From Craspedostauros australis (lineage: Eukaryota; Bacillariophyta; Bacillariophyceae; Mastogloiales; Achnanthaceae), in the NCBI GenBank assembly GCA_026770025.1, contig JAMXDE010000017.1:310001-374000 (forward strand): a stretch of DNA of 64,000 nt, given 5' to 3'. The translations under genes and the position numbers were made by a program. The notes below the pieces were generated by a model, which saw only the letters and a list, made by a program, of their open reading frames with translations, was not told the DNA's origin and did not search any database. Shown one piece after another: positions 30,165 through 40,050 of the stretch (its first letter is position 1; each line of letters starts with the position of its first letter).

Positions 30165-31115
30165 TCACTTGGGCTCCCGATATTGCCGTTGGATGCTCTT
30201 GCCCTCCTGCGTGAAGGGTGCCGGGCGTGCCTCCTTTTGACTCTTGACAGCAATCCACTGTCTTTGTAAACTAAACAGCCACATGAGAGATCGTACCAAC
30301 GTCCGTGTCGATTCCAATGCCTCTTGCGCTGTCTGCTGATCGTCAATCGAAGCAGTCATAATATTCTTCTTGCGTTGCCGAGCAAGCGCGTGTGTCACAT
30401 CGTGCGCAGCGTAGTAAACCGCCTCCAACGTCGACACCATCCCGCGACCTGATCGATGCCACCTCCAGAAGTAGGAGTCCTCCGGGACCGTGGAAAGGTG
30501 AACTCTCGGCAGATCTTGCAGGGACGGGTGCGCTTGCAACGGCGCTGTGCGAGTCCATTTGCAATCCAGCACGACCAGTCGTCGAATGCGGGATGCCACT
30601 TCGGTGATCGGTCGCGAGTCGGGACTTGGGAACAGCACGAACGTGGTCGGGCCTGCACCATCGTCGTTGCAGTCGTCCGAATAATGTGGCAACTCCATCG
30701 ATTCCTCCAGATCGAACAATCGCACGGTTGGTGTCACAAACTCCGATGTTGTTCCTGCCGCCACTTCTGCGTTCTTGCTGCTCGTAGTCGCATTGTGCTT
30801 TTCCTCGTATTCCCGAATCGCCTTGTTCAGCACATGCAGCTGCACACCCGAGCTGGAGCCTTTTCGTTCCTTGACGTCGAGCAGAATGTCGACATGAAAC
30901 GGAAGGGCATTCTCCGCCGATCGGCACCATCCCTCCTGGGGAATCAGCAATCGATAGCATTTCACGCAGTAAAAGTACTGCGAACATCCGCAGCAATGCA
31001 CGCGTTGCCAATCCGGATCGACCTTGGTGTCGTTCAGGTAGTCCACCAGAACCTGTTCCGCACCAACATCCTTGTGCGTAATCGTATCTTGGTGATCATC
31101 GTCCTGCGTGACCAT
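30165..31115 (-). CDS. DTWD1: DTW-domain protein, DTWD1-like tRNA-uridine aminocarboxypropyltransferase
   Basis: 316 residues, single exon. Family features in order: a Cys-rich N-terminal zinc-type cluster (HCCGCSQYFYCVKCYRLL), LPFHVDILLD, TFVLFPSPDS, the DTW-motif region LVVLDCKWTRT (D-x-x-W), and the C-terminal SYFWRWHRSGRGMVSTLEAVYYA block. Proteins of this family transfer the 3-amino-3-carboxypropyl group of SAM to uridine in tRNA; DTWD1 acts in the nucleus on D-loop position 20 in humans. The length is near the family norm. The gene is divergent from the DNMT5 gene; the copia element has inserted 168 bp upstream of this start codon. Confidence 0.85.
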   Translation of the reverse strand: MVTQDDDHQDTITHKDVGAEQVLVDYLNDTKVDPDWQRVHCCGCSQYFYCVKCYRLLIPQEGWCRSAENALPFHVDILLDVKERKGSSSGVQLHVLNKAIREYEEKHNATTSSKNAEVAAGTTSEFVTPTVRLFDLEESMELPHYSDDCNDDGAGPTTFVLFPSPDSRPITEVASRIRRLVVLDCKWTRTAPLQAHPSLQDLPRVHLSTVPEDSYFWRWHRSGRGMVSTLEAVYYAAHDVTHALARQRKKNIMTASIDDQQTAQEALESTRTLVRSLMWLFSLQRQWIAVKSQKEARPAPFTQEGKSIQRQYREPK

Positions 31116-31283
31116 GTCTGCTGGTTGCGTGGGATGTCGGAAACCGCAATGACTAAAGTTGTTGTTGCCATCCTGGGGGTAGACGTACGTGTGCTGATAC
31201 GTGGGCTTGTGGTTGGTTGGTTGGTTAGTTGATGGATTGAGGAGAAACGCGATTTGCCAGATGATTTTTGAAATGAAAGGAAT
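31116..31283. promoter_or_regulatory. DTWD1-side remnant of a divergent promoter region
   Basis: 168 bp between the DTWD1-like ATG and the copia insertion point. Together with 40051-40429 it would form an original divergent spacer of about 0.55 kb. Function as a promoter is inferred from position. Confidence 0.45.
31279..31283 (+). repeat. Target-site duplication GGAAT, left copy
   Basis: GGAAT here and at 40046-40050, immediately outside the two LTRs; 5 bp is the standard size for Ty1/copia integrases. Confidence 0.95.
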
Positions 31284-31825
31284 AGTTAGTATTCCGTGTC
31301 TTCTGCACGTTGTCAGGAGGATGGTTTGTCCTTCAACCGGTTTTGACGCCGTTTGATGTTGAGAACAAAGCTGTATCAGACGATGGTGTAACTGTAGTAG
31401 ACTTGAAGGTAAACTGGTAAGATTGTTTCTGATTGCTTGTTTTATGTGTTAAGCTTACTGTTGACAGAACGATCGAGTAAAAGGGCAGGGTTCATGCTAT
31501 CGTGCTTGAGCCGTTTGTGTTGTACAGCAACATGTCGTAATGGTTCTGTACATACCCAGCTGTGCAGTAACCCCATCTGTAGAGCAGTACTTGATCCACG
31601 GGTGTGGATATGCTTCAAGATGCTTGCAGGATTTGCAAGATGGTTAGCTGAACAGGTGGTGCAGTTGCATGAGCTGGAGGACGAGCAGAGTATGGATTGT
31701 GGTTCAACTATACACCATGCGCGCGGTAGTCTTTCATAACAGTATCGGGTTCGGATACCGGGTACCGTGTACGCAACGCGGACGATTGAGTCCCGAGTGG
31801 ATCCCGGACCAAGTCTGTCCTAACT
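31284..31825 (-). repeat. 3' LTR of the copia element
   Basis: 542 bp; same sequence as 39504-40045 at a constant offset of 8220. Ends are the inverted hexamers AGTTAG and CTAACT. Confidence 0.97.
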
Positions 31826-31834
31826 CTCCCTCTC
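31826..31834 (-). promoter_or_regulatory. Polypurine tract of the copia element
   Basis: On the coding strand GAGAGGGAG lies directly before the 3' LTR, where plus-strand DNA synthesis is primed. Confidence 0.8.
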
Positions 31835-31907
31835 GGCGTAGTGCGAAGCATGTCCCTGGAGTAAAAACCTCCATCGTTCGATCAACAGTTCACAATTTGT
31901 GATGCCC

Positions 31908-34900
31908 TCACCACCCCATGAGCATACGGCGCAGATGCTCAAATGCGTCCCGCGCGAGGCCCTTAGTGAAGATGTCGGCAATTTGGTTGGGTGTCGGCAC
32001 GTGAAGGATCCGAATGAAACCCTCCTTGACCCAGTGCCAGAAGAAGTGCCACTTGGTTAGGAAATGCTTGGTTCGTGCCGTGACCTTGTGATTCGTTGCC
32101 AGTGAGATACACGCCTCGTTGTCCTCAAACACGGTGCACTGGATGTTGGTTTGCAGCGATTGGTTGAGGTTGGTTGATGCTTTCACTTCGTTGATAAGTT
32201 GTTGCATCGGGATGAGAGCGCGCATGGCGAGAGAGAGAGCGGCGTACTCCGATTCCATTGTGGACAAGGCGATTTCCGTCTGCAGCTTCGATTTCCACAC
32301 AAGCGGACAGCCACCGAGGATGATGACATACCCTGTGCGGGAGCGTACTGCGTTTGGGGAGTCGTCGGCCTCGCGCTTGTACAGGCCTGCGAAATCGGCA
32401 TCAACGTAGCATTCCAGGTTGAGTTGACCCGTCGGGCGTACGATGGTTCCCATGGTGTTGGTGTGACGAAGGTAGCGCACTATCATTTTGATTGCCTTTG
32501 CGTGTGGCTGGCGAGGGTCGTTGCTGAATCGCGCCACTTGAGAGACGGCGAAAGCCAGGTCGGGGCGTGTATTCGTAGTCAAGTAGAGTAGCATGCCAAC
32601 GACGGAGCGGTAGTTCCATGCCTCCTTCATCGGAGGTTGATCAATGGACGCTCCAAGGGCAAGTTGTGTTGTGGGTGTCACGTTGGGTTTGCAGTTCTGC
32701 ATGCCTGTAGCGTTGATGATCTTGTTGATGAGGCCGGTTTGTTTGAGGTGGATGGTGTTGTTCTTGGGATCTCTGTGTAGCGATATTCCCAGGAATTCCG
32801 TGAAGGTGCCTTCTCGTGTGAGATCAAATCCGCGCTTACGCATGGACTCAATGAATGCGTCCGCTTCTTCTTCCGTGCGCGAAGCAATGCCAGCGTCGTC
32901 CACATAGAGGACGATCATCATCCCATCGCGCATGAACAGGCACCGTTCTTGATCACACGCATGGAATCCTTCTGCGAGGAGAGCACGTACAAGGTGTTGG
33001 TACCATAGCTTGGGAGCTATAGTTAACCCGTAGAGGCTTTTGATCAGCTTGAGGCATGTATCGGGTCCGTTGGTTGATCGGAATCCGCGTGGAAGGTGTA
33101 GGTATACCGGACGATGGATGTCGGCTTGTACGAAGGCGTTTGAGAAATCAATTGACGTTGTGACCCAGCGAAGCAAAATGGAAAGGATGAGAAAGACGCG
33201 AACAGAGGACCAGGCAACGACCGGAGCGTAAGTTGCTTCTGTTTCAGTCATCATGTCGCCTCTGCAGCACCACCGTCCCTTATACTTCTTTACCGTGCCG
33301 TCGGGCATCCGCTTGCGCCGAAACACCCACGTGCCAGGGAAGATGCGATCAGTAGCGGTGGATTTTGGCACCTCAATCCAAGTCCCCTTTTTGGTAAGGT
33401 CGTGAATTTCTTTGTGTGCGGCTGCCATCCATTCTTGTTTGTTGTCGTCGTTCATCGCTTCGCTGAAGGAGAGGGTGTCGGGATCGGCCTTGGATGCCTT
33501 GTAGCTGACGTGTCGATCCGAGATGCTGAGATCGCCTCCGGTCGTGAAGAAGTTGAGTAAGTCGTACGTGATGAAGGCGCGGTGGTGGTCGGTGTGATCG
33601 TCACCATCGTGCTCAAGGGTTGCTGCCATCGCGTAGTGTTCGTCGGTTTCGTCATTCTCATGTTGTCGTGAAGAATGGGCGTTTGTCGGAGCTGAGGCAC
33701 GATGTTCGGCCGGTTCAAATTCGCTTGGCGGAGCCATGATTGTCGGTGGGACCTCCGGCGCGACGCCGAGTTGGATGTGCAGGTGCAGTATGCCGATTTC
33801 AAAACGCTCGTCGTGCGTAATGAGGTGCCAAGCGAAACCCGCTCGTCGCATGAAGTCCTGCACCCGTTCGTCTTCGTCCGGTGGTCGTAGGCCATTTTCC
33901 ATGGCGGCGATGGCCCGTTCCAAAGTGTATCGCTGACCTTGTGTTCTTGGTATGAAACCGAAGTATGAGACGGGGAGGTGGTATTCGCCTGTTTCGAGCA
34001 TTTCTTCGACGGCATCGACGAATCGGCGAATGGCGTAGTAAACGCACTGGCTCCTTACGGCTTCCGTCGGGAATCGAAATCGCACTACATGGTCAAAGTA
34101 ATGGCCGATGTGTCGAGTGATGTTGATATGGTGTGGCCAAAGGTGGCCGATGTCGATGGGGCGCATTGTGGTGCCTGGAAGTGGATCGTCGTCTTCCGAG
34201 GACGAGTCGGAGTGATTGCGCATCATGAGGATGTGGTGCTCGTTGGTTGGTGTTCCTTTGCTGGCTGCCGCCTCTTCTTGTTCCTTGTGCATTCTAGCTC
34301 GGATTTCGAGTTGCTGGATGCGAAGCATCCTTTCCATCTCAAGGTCGCCCTGTGCCCAACGTCGTTCCTCCCAGGTCAATTCGGTGATGTCGATTGTCGC
34401 CAGATTTCGGAGCATGGAGTCAGCGTTGCGCACCAGATCGTGGGCTTTCTGTGTTACTATTTCGTTTGTGTGGGTTGTGTAGCACTGAAGAGTCGCGCGG
34501 CAGGTTTGGAGAGCATACTTCATGTCTTCCACGGCTTGGTCTTTGCTAGGTTCACTTGTCGCGATGGTGGTTACGTTTGCGCTGGCTTCGGATGGTTGTG
34601 TGATGTCGTCGGCCCAAGCCACTTTTCCGCCCAAAGTGTCGTAGGTGAGGCGCTCAACGGTCCGTCGCTCTCGTGGTGTGCGCTTGTTGATGCGTTCAGA
34701 GCGGCGTAGTGGAGGCGGTTTTGCCTTTCTAATCGTTGGTTGTTCTGTTGGTACAGTGATGGATTGGCGCGGCGGTGAAGTTGGAGGAGAGTCGATCGGT
34801 GGTTGCACGTCGTCGTCACTGTTGCCGTTAGCAACTCCCTCTGTCGGTGGCAACGGTTGAGGGAGGCTTGTCGGAGTCTCTTCGGCTCCCTCTTTCGACG

Positions 34901-37900
34901 GCATTGGTGGTATCGGCTTGTTGATATCGATGGTTGTTGGCGAGCGGCTGGTTTGCTGAGGTGGTTGCACTTGGTCGATTGGGGTGACTTCGTTCTTCGT
35001 GTGTGATGTCACGGGTTGCCTCAAAATGTGAGTTGGTGAATTTTGTTCACTCACAATCGGGGTTCTTGTGTTTGGCGTTTCTGACAACAATTTTGCTGGC
35101 GGATCGTCATCGTGTGAGGGAAGGAATCGCTGATGGTCGGCTTCATCCTCTCGCTCGATGTCCTGCTCTTCCATAGCAACGACATCGTCGTCATCGAACG
35201 GTATTTGATACGTAGTATCGCCGAACATGTGTGTCCATTCCGTTGAATTGTAGTCTGGGAGGTCAGCCAAATCAGTCGCTATCGTCGCAAACCAATCGTC
35301 AAATACAACGTGAAATTGTGGTGTGATTGATCCTGTCCTCGGCGAGAGGACCAGCGGAACCGTGGATGCGTGGCGAGCGGAGAGTCCCATGTTTACATAG
35401 CGCTCCCCACGTGGTTCCCATCTTGGTATCTTGCGGCCGTCGCCGAGCGCCTTGTTCAAGACGTAGACGGGGCTGCCCCACACATGTAGGTTGTGTAGCT
35501 GCTTCAGGGGCATGCGCGTGCGCGAGAGAATATCCAAAGGCGTGAGTCCTGTTGCTGCGCTTGGTACGCGGTTGTGTACGTAAGCGGCATGGACGACGGC
35601 CATGGGCCAGTGCTGGGCATCGAACATCGTAGGCCAATGAATGCTTTGATGCATCATCATTGTTCGTGCCATAGAGATGATCGTGCGGATGCTGCGCTCG
35701 GCCACTCCGTTGTGATGGTGGGCGCCGACTCCAGCAAAGCGGTGCACTTGATGAAACCGTTTGAGGTGTTCGGCGTAGTCTGGCGATGTAAAGGTGGTGG
35801 CGTTGTCCGAGAGGTACGAGCGCACAGGCACACCCACATCGCGGCACATGGATTCGAAGCGTTCTTTTGCTTCCAACGTAGCGTGGGTCGTGAGGGATGC
35901 GACTGGCTCCACGTGTATGTAGCCGGACGCGTGGTCCACGAACATTGCGCCACCCTTGTACATTTCCGACGCATCGGACTTGCCTCTTCCTGTGAAGAGG
36001 CGGCCCAAGGTGCGTCCCACGAAGTGGTCCACTGAGACCTGCTGACCCGGGAAGAGGTGATCCGTTTTGATCACACCCTGTCGGTCTTGTACGGCGTGTT
36101 GCGTTGTGCCTGGTGTGGTTCTGCGGTGTTGTTTGCCAAATTGGCACGCCGCACACAGCGGGCATTCTTGTACACGGGCGGCAGCTGTTTGCATCTTCCG
36201 TGATGCCTCTGTGTTGACAAGGGCACCGGATCGGAGTAGGAACTGCACTCGTCTGAAGGAGAGGTGCCCGAGTCGATAGTGCCACTTGAGCAGCTCCTTT
36301 TGCGGTTGAGACAGGTTTTGGTTCTGCTCTGCCACGGAAGTTATAGTTGTGGCGAGCGCCGCTGGGAGTTCGATGAGGTCGCCAGTGCGATATGCACGTG
36401 AGGTCGGAAGGTTGTTCGATTTCTTGTTGTGGGCGATGATGGGACCTCGTTCGTCGTTTCCAGGGATGCCGCTCAGCTGGATGTTGTTCGCTTCCACGAC
36501 AATATTCTCCCCTTTGTATTCATTGAGGAGGCATGCGGTGCTGATGAGCTTGACTGAGGACTCCGGCACATAGAAAGCCGGGAGAGATAAGGATCGAGGG
36601 TTGCCGTTGACGTCGAGGATGGACCATTCAACCCTGCCTTTCGTTTTTACCTTGGTGCGGCGAAGAAACCCGTTGAGGAAGGTTGGCGAGGTTGGGGAAG
36701 ACGTGGGGCCCACGAAGTCGTTAATATCGTTGGTCACGCAGATGGAGGCGCCGGTGTCCCATACCACATCGAAGGAGCCGTCTTGAGGGATGATGCCTTC
36801 CACCTTGTGGGGTGCGGCGAAAGCATGTTGGAAACCGAAGGTCGTAGCGAGGGTGTGATAGGCGTTGGTAAGTATGTTGGTACCTGCGTGTTCGCTTGGG
36901 TCTGTGTGAGACGTACGCATGGAGTGAGTGGGAGTCCTTAAGTGGTCAATGCCGCAATGATGTTTCGTGTATCGGTTTGGTGGATGAGCGGGATTCGTCT
37001 TGTTTCGCGCGCGACAGGAGTTTTGGTGTTTTCGGAACCGGCGAGCACGGCGAACCTTGTTTTGGTGGTTCGCACATGGGGCGTGACGTGGGGCGTTGGT
37101 GCGCTTGTGAAGGAGAAAATGTTTGAAGTCGTTGTTCCCGAACAGAGAGTCGTAGAGATCGTTCGGGGGCGTTGCCGGGTAGTGATAGAAGCTTTGGTTA
37201 GCTCTATTTGACTTCTTTTGCTTCTTCCTCCATGTGTTGACTTGGCGGATGGTTCGCATTGGGGTTGGCTGGTACTGGCGTGGGACGTTGGTGTGAAGGG
37301 CGAATAGCACAACGGCTGTTGTCATCCACACCATGATGCTCATCACATGCCATCCGCACTCGATGCCGAGTAGAGCGACTTGTGCTGCACAAAGGAGGAG
37401 AAAGGTGCCGGTAACGATGTTGATGGTTTCGAAGGCGGTGAACATGTTCCACACTGCGGTCCACCAGGAGCGTTCGTTTGCGTGGGTTTCAGCGGAGAGA
37501 CAGGTCCATGCTGCATGGTCGATTTCGAGCTGCGGACTGTTTGGCTTGTGCTTGAAGTCGTCGATGTGGCCGGCTGTGCCGTGGGAGATGCGCCAGTGGC
37601 GGCACTTCGCGCACCAGTGGAAGGTCTTGTTGTTCATGAGCTTCTGTTGTGGCTCACCCTTCCTTGGGGGCGTTGTGATCCAGGGGTCCTTCTTTGGTTG
37701 TGTTTTCTTGTTGGCCTGTTTGCCCTTGGCGTTCATGCGTTTGCCTCCTTTGTTCTGTTCCAGAAGACGAGCTTCCTTTGTAGTCGAGGAGTGGTTTGCA
37801 TGCATGCGCGGAGTGTTGCGGTCACGGGAGTGTCTGTTGGCGTGCCAGGAGTTTCCCTGCAGCTCGTCGAGATAGGCATCCTCAGCTACGCTGCAAATGT

Positions 37901-39152
37901 CCATCCAGGTGAGGTCCTCACGGAGCAGGTGGGGCTCCGCTCGCTCGTAGGTCTTGAGGGACTTGTCTTCGATCAGTCGTCTGAGTCGATCGCTGATGTC
38001 GAGGATTCGATGACGGTATCGTTCTCCTGACGTGGTTCTGCCTCCTGCCATGAAGAAGTTGTCTGTCATGGTACGGAGGAGCGAGATCTCGAACTGGTCG
38101 GCATCTTGAAGTTCCTTGCACATGATGCGGAGAGCGTCAGCCATTGCTTGGATGTTCTCTCCCTGAAACTTCTGGGGCGTGGTCTTTCTGACCTTCTCTT
38201 GGAGCCGTGCGTACTTGTCCAGCGAGCTTGACGTGATGCTCTTGATGAGCTCGGTGAAAATCACGTTGAAGTCTTGTTGGTACTTCGGCTTGATGCGATT
38301 CATCAGGCGGTCTTCGAGGTCAGGGTCAAGGCTGTCGCGGAGGAATCGAGCAGCAGATGCGTTGTTCTGCTTGTCGTATCGATCCCACAAGTGGCGATAG
38401 GCATCATGGTGGTCAGTGGCTTGGCTGATGGTGGTGCTGCCTGGGGCGTCGAGGACGCACACCATTTCGTCGGGGTGTTCGTTGCTCCTCATGTAGGTCA
38501 TCGAGATGAGGCCTGCGGTGGACATGTGATCCTTGAGGAGGCGCAGCATGCGCTGACGGTTGTCTCCGATCCGAAAGCGAGGGCGGATGCCTTTCTCCCG
38601 CTCCGGTTGGTTCTTGGAGTCCGAGCCGTTGTGGAGGACACGCTGCTGTTGGGAGCTGTCGTAGGACGTGGCTGCGTCTTCCGCAAGGCCAGTCCACTCG
38701 ACGTTTGGTTTCCCTCCCGTCCAGGGCACCCAGTGACGACCAGCTTTGGTGAGGCCACCCATGATGGGCTTCTCTGGCTTGTCCTCGCTCTCGTACGCTA
38801 CGTACGTGGTTTCGGGTCCGATGGGATCTTCGTCGGCGTCGAAAGGAAAGGCACCTCCAGTGGATCCGGTTTGGTTGCCTACGTTCCCTTCGCGTCCTGC
38901 GGTTCCCTCGGTTTCACCAGGGTTCGGTGGGTTGTTGGCATCCCCGGTGTTGCCTTGGGCGAGGTCGCCTTCTTCTTGCTCGGCGGCCGTTTGGTCCCCT
39001 TGCCGAGCTGGGATGGGGTTGGCTCCTCGCGAGATTCGTGATTCGTTGAGATCTCGAAGGGCTTGAGCGGCTTGTTGGTTGAGCCGCTCCACGAAGGCCT
39101 CCAGCCTGCGTTCCTCGCTGCTGATGCTCGTGTCTTCTCCTTGGACGCTCAT
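31908..39152 (-). CDS. Copia Gag-Pol polyprotein (gag, protease, integrase, RT, RNase H)
   Basis: 2414 residues in one frame. An acidic, coiled N-terminus (VERLNQQAAQALRDLNESR) begins the gag region; a CxxC...H...H zinc-like motif (WCAKCRHWRISHGTAGH) lies at about 535-550 instead of a CCHC knuckle. A hydrophobic double segment follows at about 575-625. Protease: VVWDTGAS (about 798). Integrase: WHYRLGH...CPLCAAC zinc domain (about 960-1000) and D-D-E at VSVDHF, LSDNATTF and VAERS (about 1040-1150). Reverse transcriptase: KYKGRW...DFSNAF...YVDD (about 1960-2085). RNase H: CYVDADFAG, STMESEYAAL (about 2250-2300), ending KWHFFWHWVKEGF...IADIFTKGL. All catalytic residues appear intact, with no stop or frameshift. 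An approximately 600-residue Pro/Thr-rich and charged linker separates IN and RT. Confidence 0.97.
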   Translation of the reverse strand: MSVQGEDTSISSEERRLEAFVERLNQQAAQALRDLNESRISRGANPIPARQGDQTAAEQEEGDLAQGNTGDANNPPNPGETEGTAGREGNVGNQTGSTGGAFPFDADEDPIGPETTYVAYESEDKPEKPIMGGLTKAGRHWVPWTGGKPNVEWTGLAEDAATSYDSSQQQRVLHNGSDSKNQPEREKGIRPRFRIGDNRQRMLRLLKDHMSTAGLISMTYMRSNEHPDEMVCVLDAPGSTTISQATDHHDAYRHLWDRYDKQNNASAARFLRDSLDPDLEDRLMNRIKPKYQQDFNVIFTELIKSITSSSLDKYARLQEKVRKTTPQKFQGENIQAMADALRIMCKELQDADQFEISLLRTMTDNFFMAGGRTTSGERYRHRILDISDRLRRLIEDKSLKTYERAEPHLLREDLTWMDICSVAEDAYLDELQGNSWHANRHSRDRNTPRMHANHSSTTKEARLLEQNKGGKRMNAKGKQANKKTQPKKDPWITTPPRKGEPQQKLMNNKTFHWCAKCRHWRISHGTAGHIDDFKHKPNSPQLEIDHAAWTCLSAETHANERSWWTAVWNMFTAFETINIVTGTFLLLCAAQVALLGIECGWHVMSIMVWMTTAVVLFALHTNVPRQYQPTPMRTIRQVNTWRKKQKKSNRANQSFYHYPATPPNDLYDSLFGNNDFKHFLLHKRTNAPRHAPCANHQNKVRRARRFRKHQNSCRARNKTNPAHPPNRYTKHHCGIDHLRTPTHSMRTSHTDPSEHAGTNILTNAYHTLATTFGFQHAFAAPHKVEGIIPQDGSFDVVWDTGASICVTNDINDFVGPTSSPTSPTFLNGFLRRTKVKTKGRVEWSILDVNGNPRSLSLPAFYVPESSVKLISTACLLNEYKGENIVVEANNIQLSGIPGNDERGPIIAHNKKSNNLPTSRAYRTGDLIELPAALATTITSVAEQNQNLSQPQKELLKWHYRLGHLSFRRVQFLLRSGALVNTEASRKMQTAAARVQECPLCAACQFGKQHRRTTPGTTQHAVQDRQGVIKTDHLFPGQQVSVDHFVGRTLGRLFTGRGKSDASEMYKGGAMFVDHASGYIHVEPVASLTTHATLEAKERFESMCRDVGVPVRSYLSDNATTFTSPDYAEHLKRFHQVHRFAGVGAHHHNGVAERSIRTIISMARTMMMHQSIHWPTMFDAQHWPMAVVHAAYVHNRVPSAATGLTPLDILSRTRMPLKQLHNLHVWGSPVYVLNKALGDGRKIPRWEPRGERYVNMGLSARHASTVPLVLSPRTGSITPQFHVVFDDWFATIATDLADLPDYNSTEWTHMFGDTTYQIPFDDDDVVAMEEQDIEREDEADHQRFLPSHDDDPPAKLLSETPNTRTPIVSEQNSPTHILRQPVTSHTKNEVTPIDQVQPPQQTSRSPTTIDINKPIPPMPSKEGAEETPTSLPQPLPPTEGVANGNSDDDVQPPIDSPPTSPPRQSITVPTEQPTIRKAKPPPLRRSERINKRTPRERRTVERLTYDTLGGKVAWADDITQPSEASANVTTIATSEPSKDQAVEDMKYALQTCRATLQCYTTHTNEIVTQKAHDLVRNADSMLRNLATIDITELTWEERRWAQGDLEMERMLRIQQLEIRARMHKEQEEAAASKGTPTNEHHILMMRNHSDSSSEDDDPLPGTTMRPIDIGHLWPHHINITRHIGHYFDHVVRFRFPTEAVRSQCVYYAIRRFVDAVEEMLETGEYHLPVSYFGFIPRTQGQRYTLERAIAAMENGLRPPDEDERVQDFMRRAGFAWHLITHDERFEIGILHLHIQLGVAPEVPPTIMAPPSEFEPAEHRASAPTNAHSSRQHENDETDEHYAMAATLEHDGDDHTDHHRAFITYDLLNFFTTGGDLSISDRHVSYKASKADPDTLSFSEAMNDDNKQEWMAAAHKEIHDLTKKGTWIEVPKSTATDRIFPGTWVFRRKRMPDGTVKKYKGRWCCRGDMMTETEATYAPVVAWSSVRVFLILSILLRWVTTSIDFSNAFVQADIHRPVYLHLPRGFRSTNGPDTCLKLIKSLYGLTIAPKLWYQHLVRALLAEGFHACDQERCLFMRDGMMIVLYVDDAGIASRTEEEADAFIESMRKRGFDLTREGTFTEFLGISLHRDPKNNTIHLKQTGLINKIINATGMQNCKPNVTPTTQLALGASIDQPPMKEAWNYRSVVGMLLYLTTNTRPDLAFAVSQVARFSNDPRQPHAKAIKMIVRYLRHTNTMGTIVRPTGQLNLECYVDADFAGLYKREADDSPNAVRSRTGYVIILGGCPLVWKSKLQTEIALSTMESEYAALSLAMRALIPMQQLINEVKASTNLNQSLQTNIQCTVFEDNEACISLATNHKVTARTKHFLTKWHFFWHWVKEGFIRILHVPTPNQIADIFTKGLARDAFEHLRRMLMGW

Positions 39153-39503
39153 GGTTAGGCGGTGGAGGTGTCGAAGTCGTTGGTCTTCGCTTGGTGTCGA
39201 CGGTTGTCTCGGGCTTGGTTGCGCTTCCCCCTTCGATGGTGAAGGTGTGCACGGGGTGTTGGCAGGAGTGCTCTTGAGACGTACACCTGGTTTGCAGGTG
39301 TTGGTGGATGCGCTTGCTTAGCAAGGGCTTGGTTTGATGAGTTGCCTTCGGGCTAACTTCATAGATTGCTAGTCAGGGTCGTTGGTCCTGAGAGGCTTAG
39401 AGCCTTTGGGCTCAGTGTCGTTGGACACAGCGGTCTGCGCGCTTGAGGAAGTCTCTTTGAGAGTGAGGAAGGTGGATGTAAGCGAGAACCACTCGCAGCT
39501 ACC
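39153..39503 (-). other. Copia 5' leader between LTR and Gag start
   Basis: 351 bp of untranslated leader, expected to contain packaging signals. No frame or further motif beyond the PBS at its 5' end. Confidence 0.6.
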
Positions 39504-39504
39504 A
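39489..39504 (-). promoter_or_regulatory. Primer-binding site of the copia element
   Basis: Coding strand TGGTAGCTGCGAGTGG, beginning with the last base of the 5' LTR. It would pair with a tRNA ending ...CGCAGCTACCA, that is an acceptor stem beginning AGCTGCG, compatible with an initiator-Met type tRNA. The identity of the tRNA is inferred. Confidence 0.65.
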
Positions 39505-40045
39505 GTTAGTATTCCGTGTCTTCTGCACGTTGTCAGGAGGATGGTTTGTCCTTCAACCGGTTTTGACGCCGTTTGATGTTGAGAACAAAGCTGTATCAGA
39601 CGATGGTGTAACTGTAGTAGACTTGAAGGTAAACTGGTAAGATTGTTTCTGATTGCTTGTTTTATGTGTTAAGCTTACTGTTGACAGAACGATCGAGTAA
39701 AAGGGCAGGGTTCATGCTATCGTGCTTGAGCCGTTTGTGTTGTACAGCAACATGTCGTAATGGTTCTGTACATACCCAGCTGTGCAGTAACCCCATCTGT
39801 AGAGCAGTACTTGATCCACGGGTGTGGATATGCTTCAAGATGCTTGCAGGATTTGCAAGATGGTTAGCTGAACAGGTGGTGCAGTTGCATGAGCTGGAGG
39901 ACGAGCAGAGTATGGATTGTGGTTCAACTATACACCATGCGCGCGGTAGTCTTTCATAACAGTATCGGGTTCGGATACCGGGTACCGTGTACGCAACGCG
40001 GACGATTGAGTCCCGAGTGGATCCCGGACCAAGTCTGTCCTAACT
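39504..40045 (-). repeat. 5' LTR of the copia element
   Basis: 542 bp, same as 31284-31825. Its outer end lies 385 bp from the DNMT5 start codon, and transcription from it runs away from DNMT5. Confidence 0.97.
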
Positions 40046-40050
40046 GGAAT
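40046..40050 (+). repeat. Target-site duplication GGAAT, right copy
   Basis: Matches 31279-31283. Confidence 0.95.

Larger units (their letters stand above)
31284..40045 (-). mobile_element. Complete Ty1/copia LTR retrotransposon (8762 bp)
   Basis: Two direct 542-bp LTRs (31284-31825 and 39504-40045) flank one intact Gag-Pol frame on the minus strand. The 5' LTR is therefore the right-hand one. Domain order gag-protease-integrase-reverse transcriptase-RNase H defines Ty1/copia; the type resembles diatom CoDi elements. The GGAAT target duplication is intact, the LTRs read as identical base for base, and the frame is uninterrupted, so the insertion is recent and possibly active. A PBS and PPT are present. 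LTR ends are AGTTAG...CTAACT rather than TG...CA. Confidence 0.97.

Noticed and set aside
38274-39041. Plus-strand 255-codon frame within the copia element
   Set aside because: Shadow of the Gag coding strand; no independent features.
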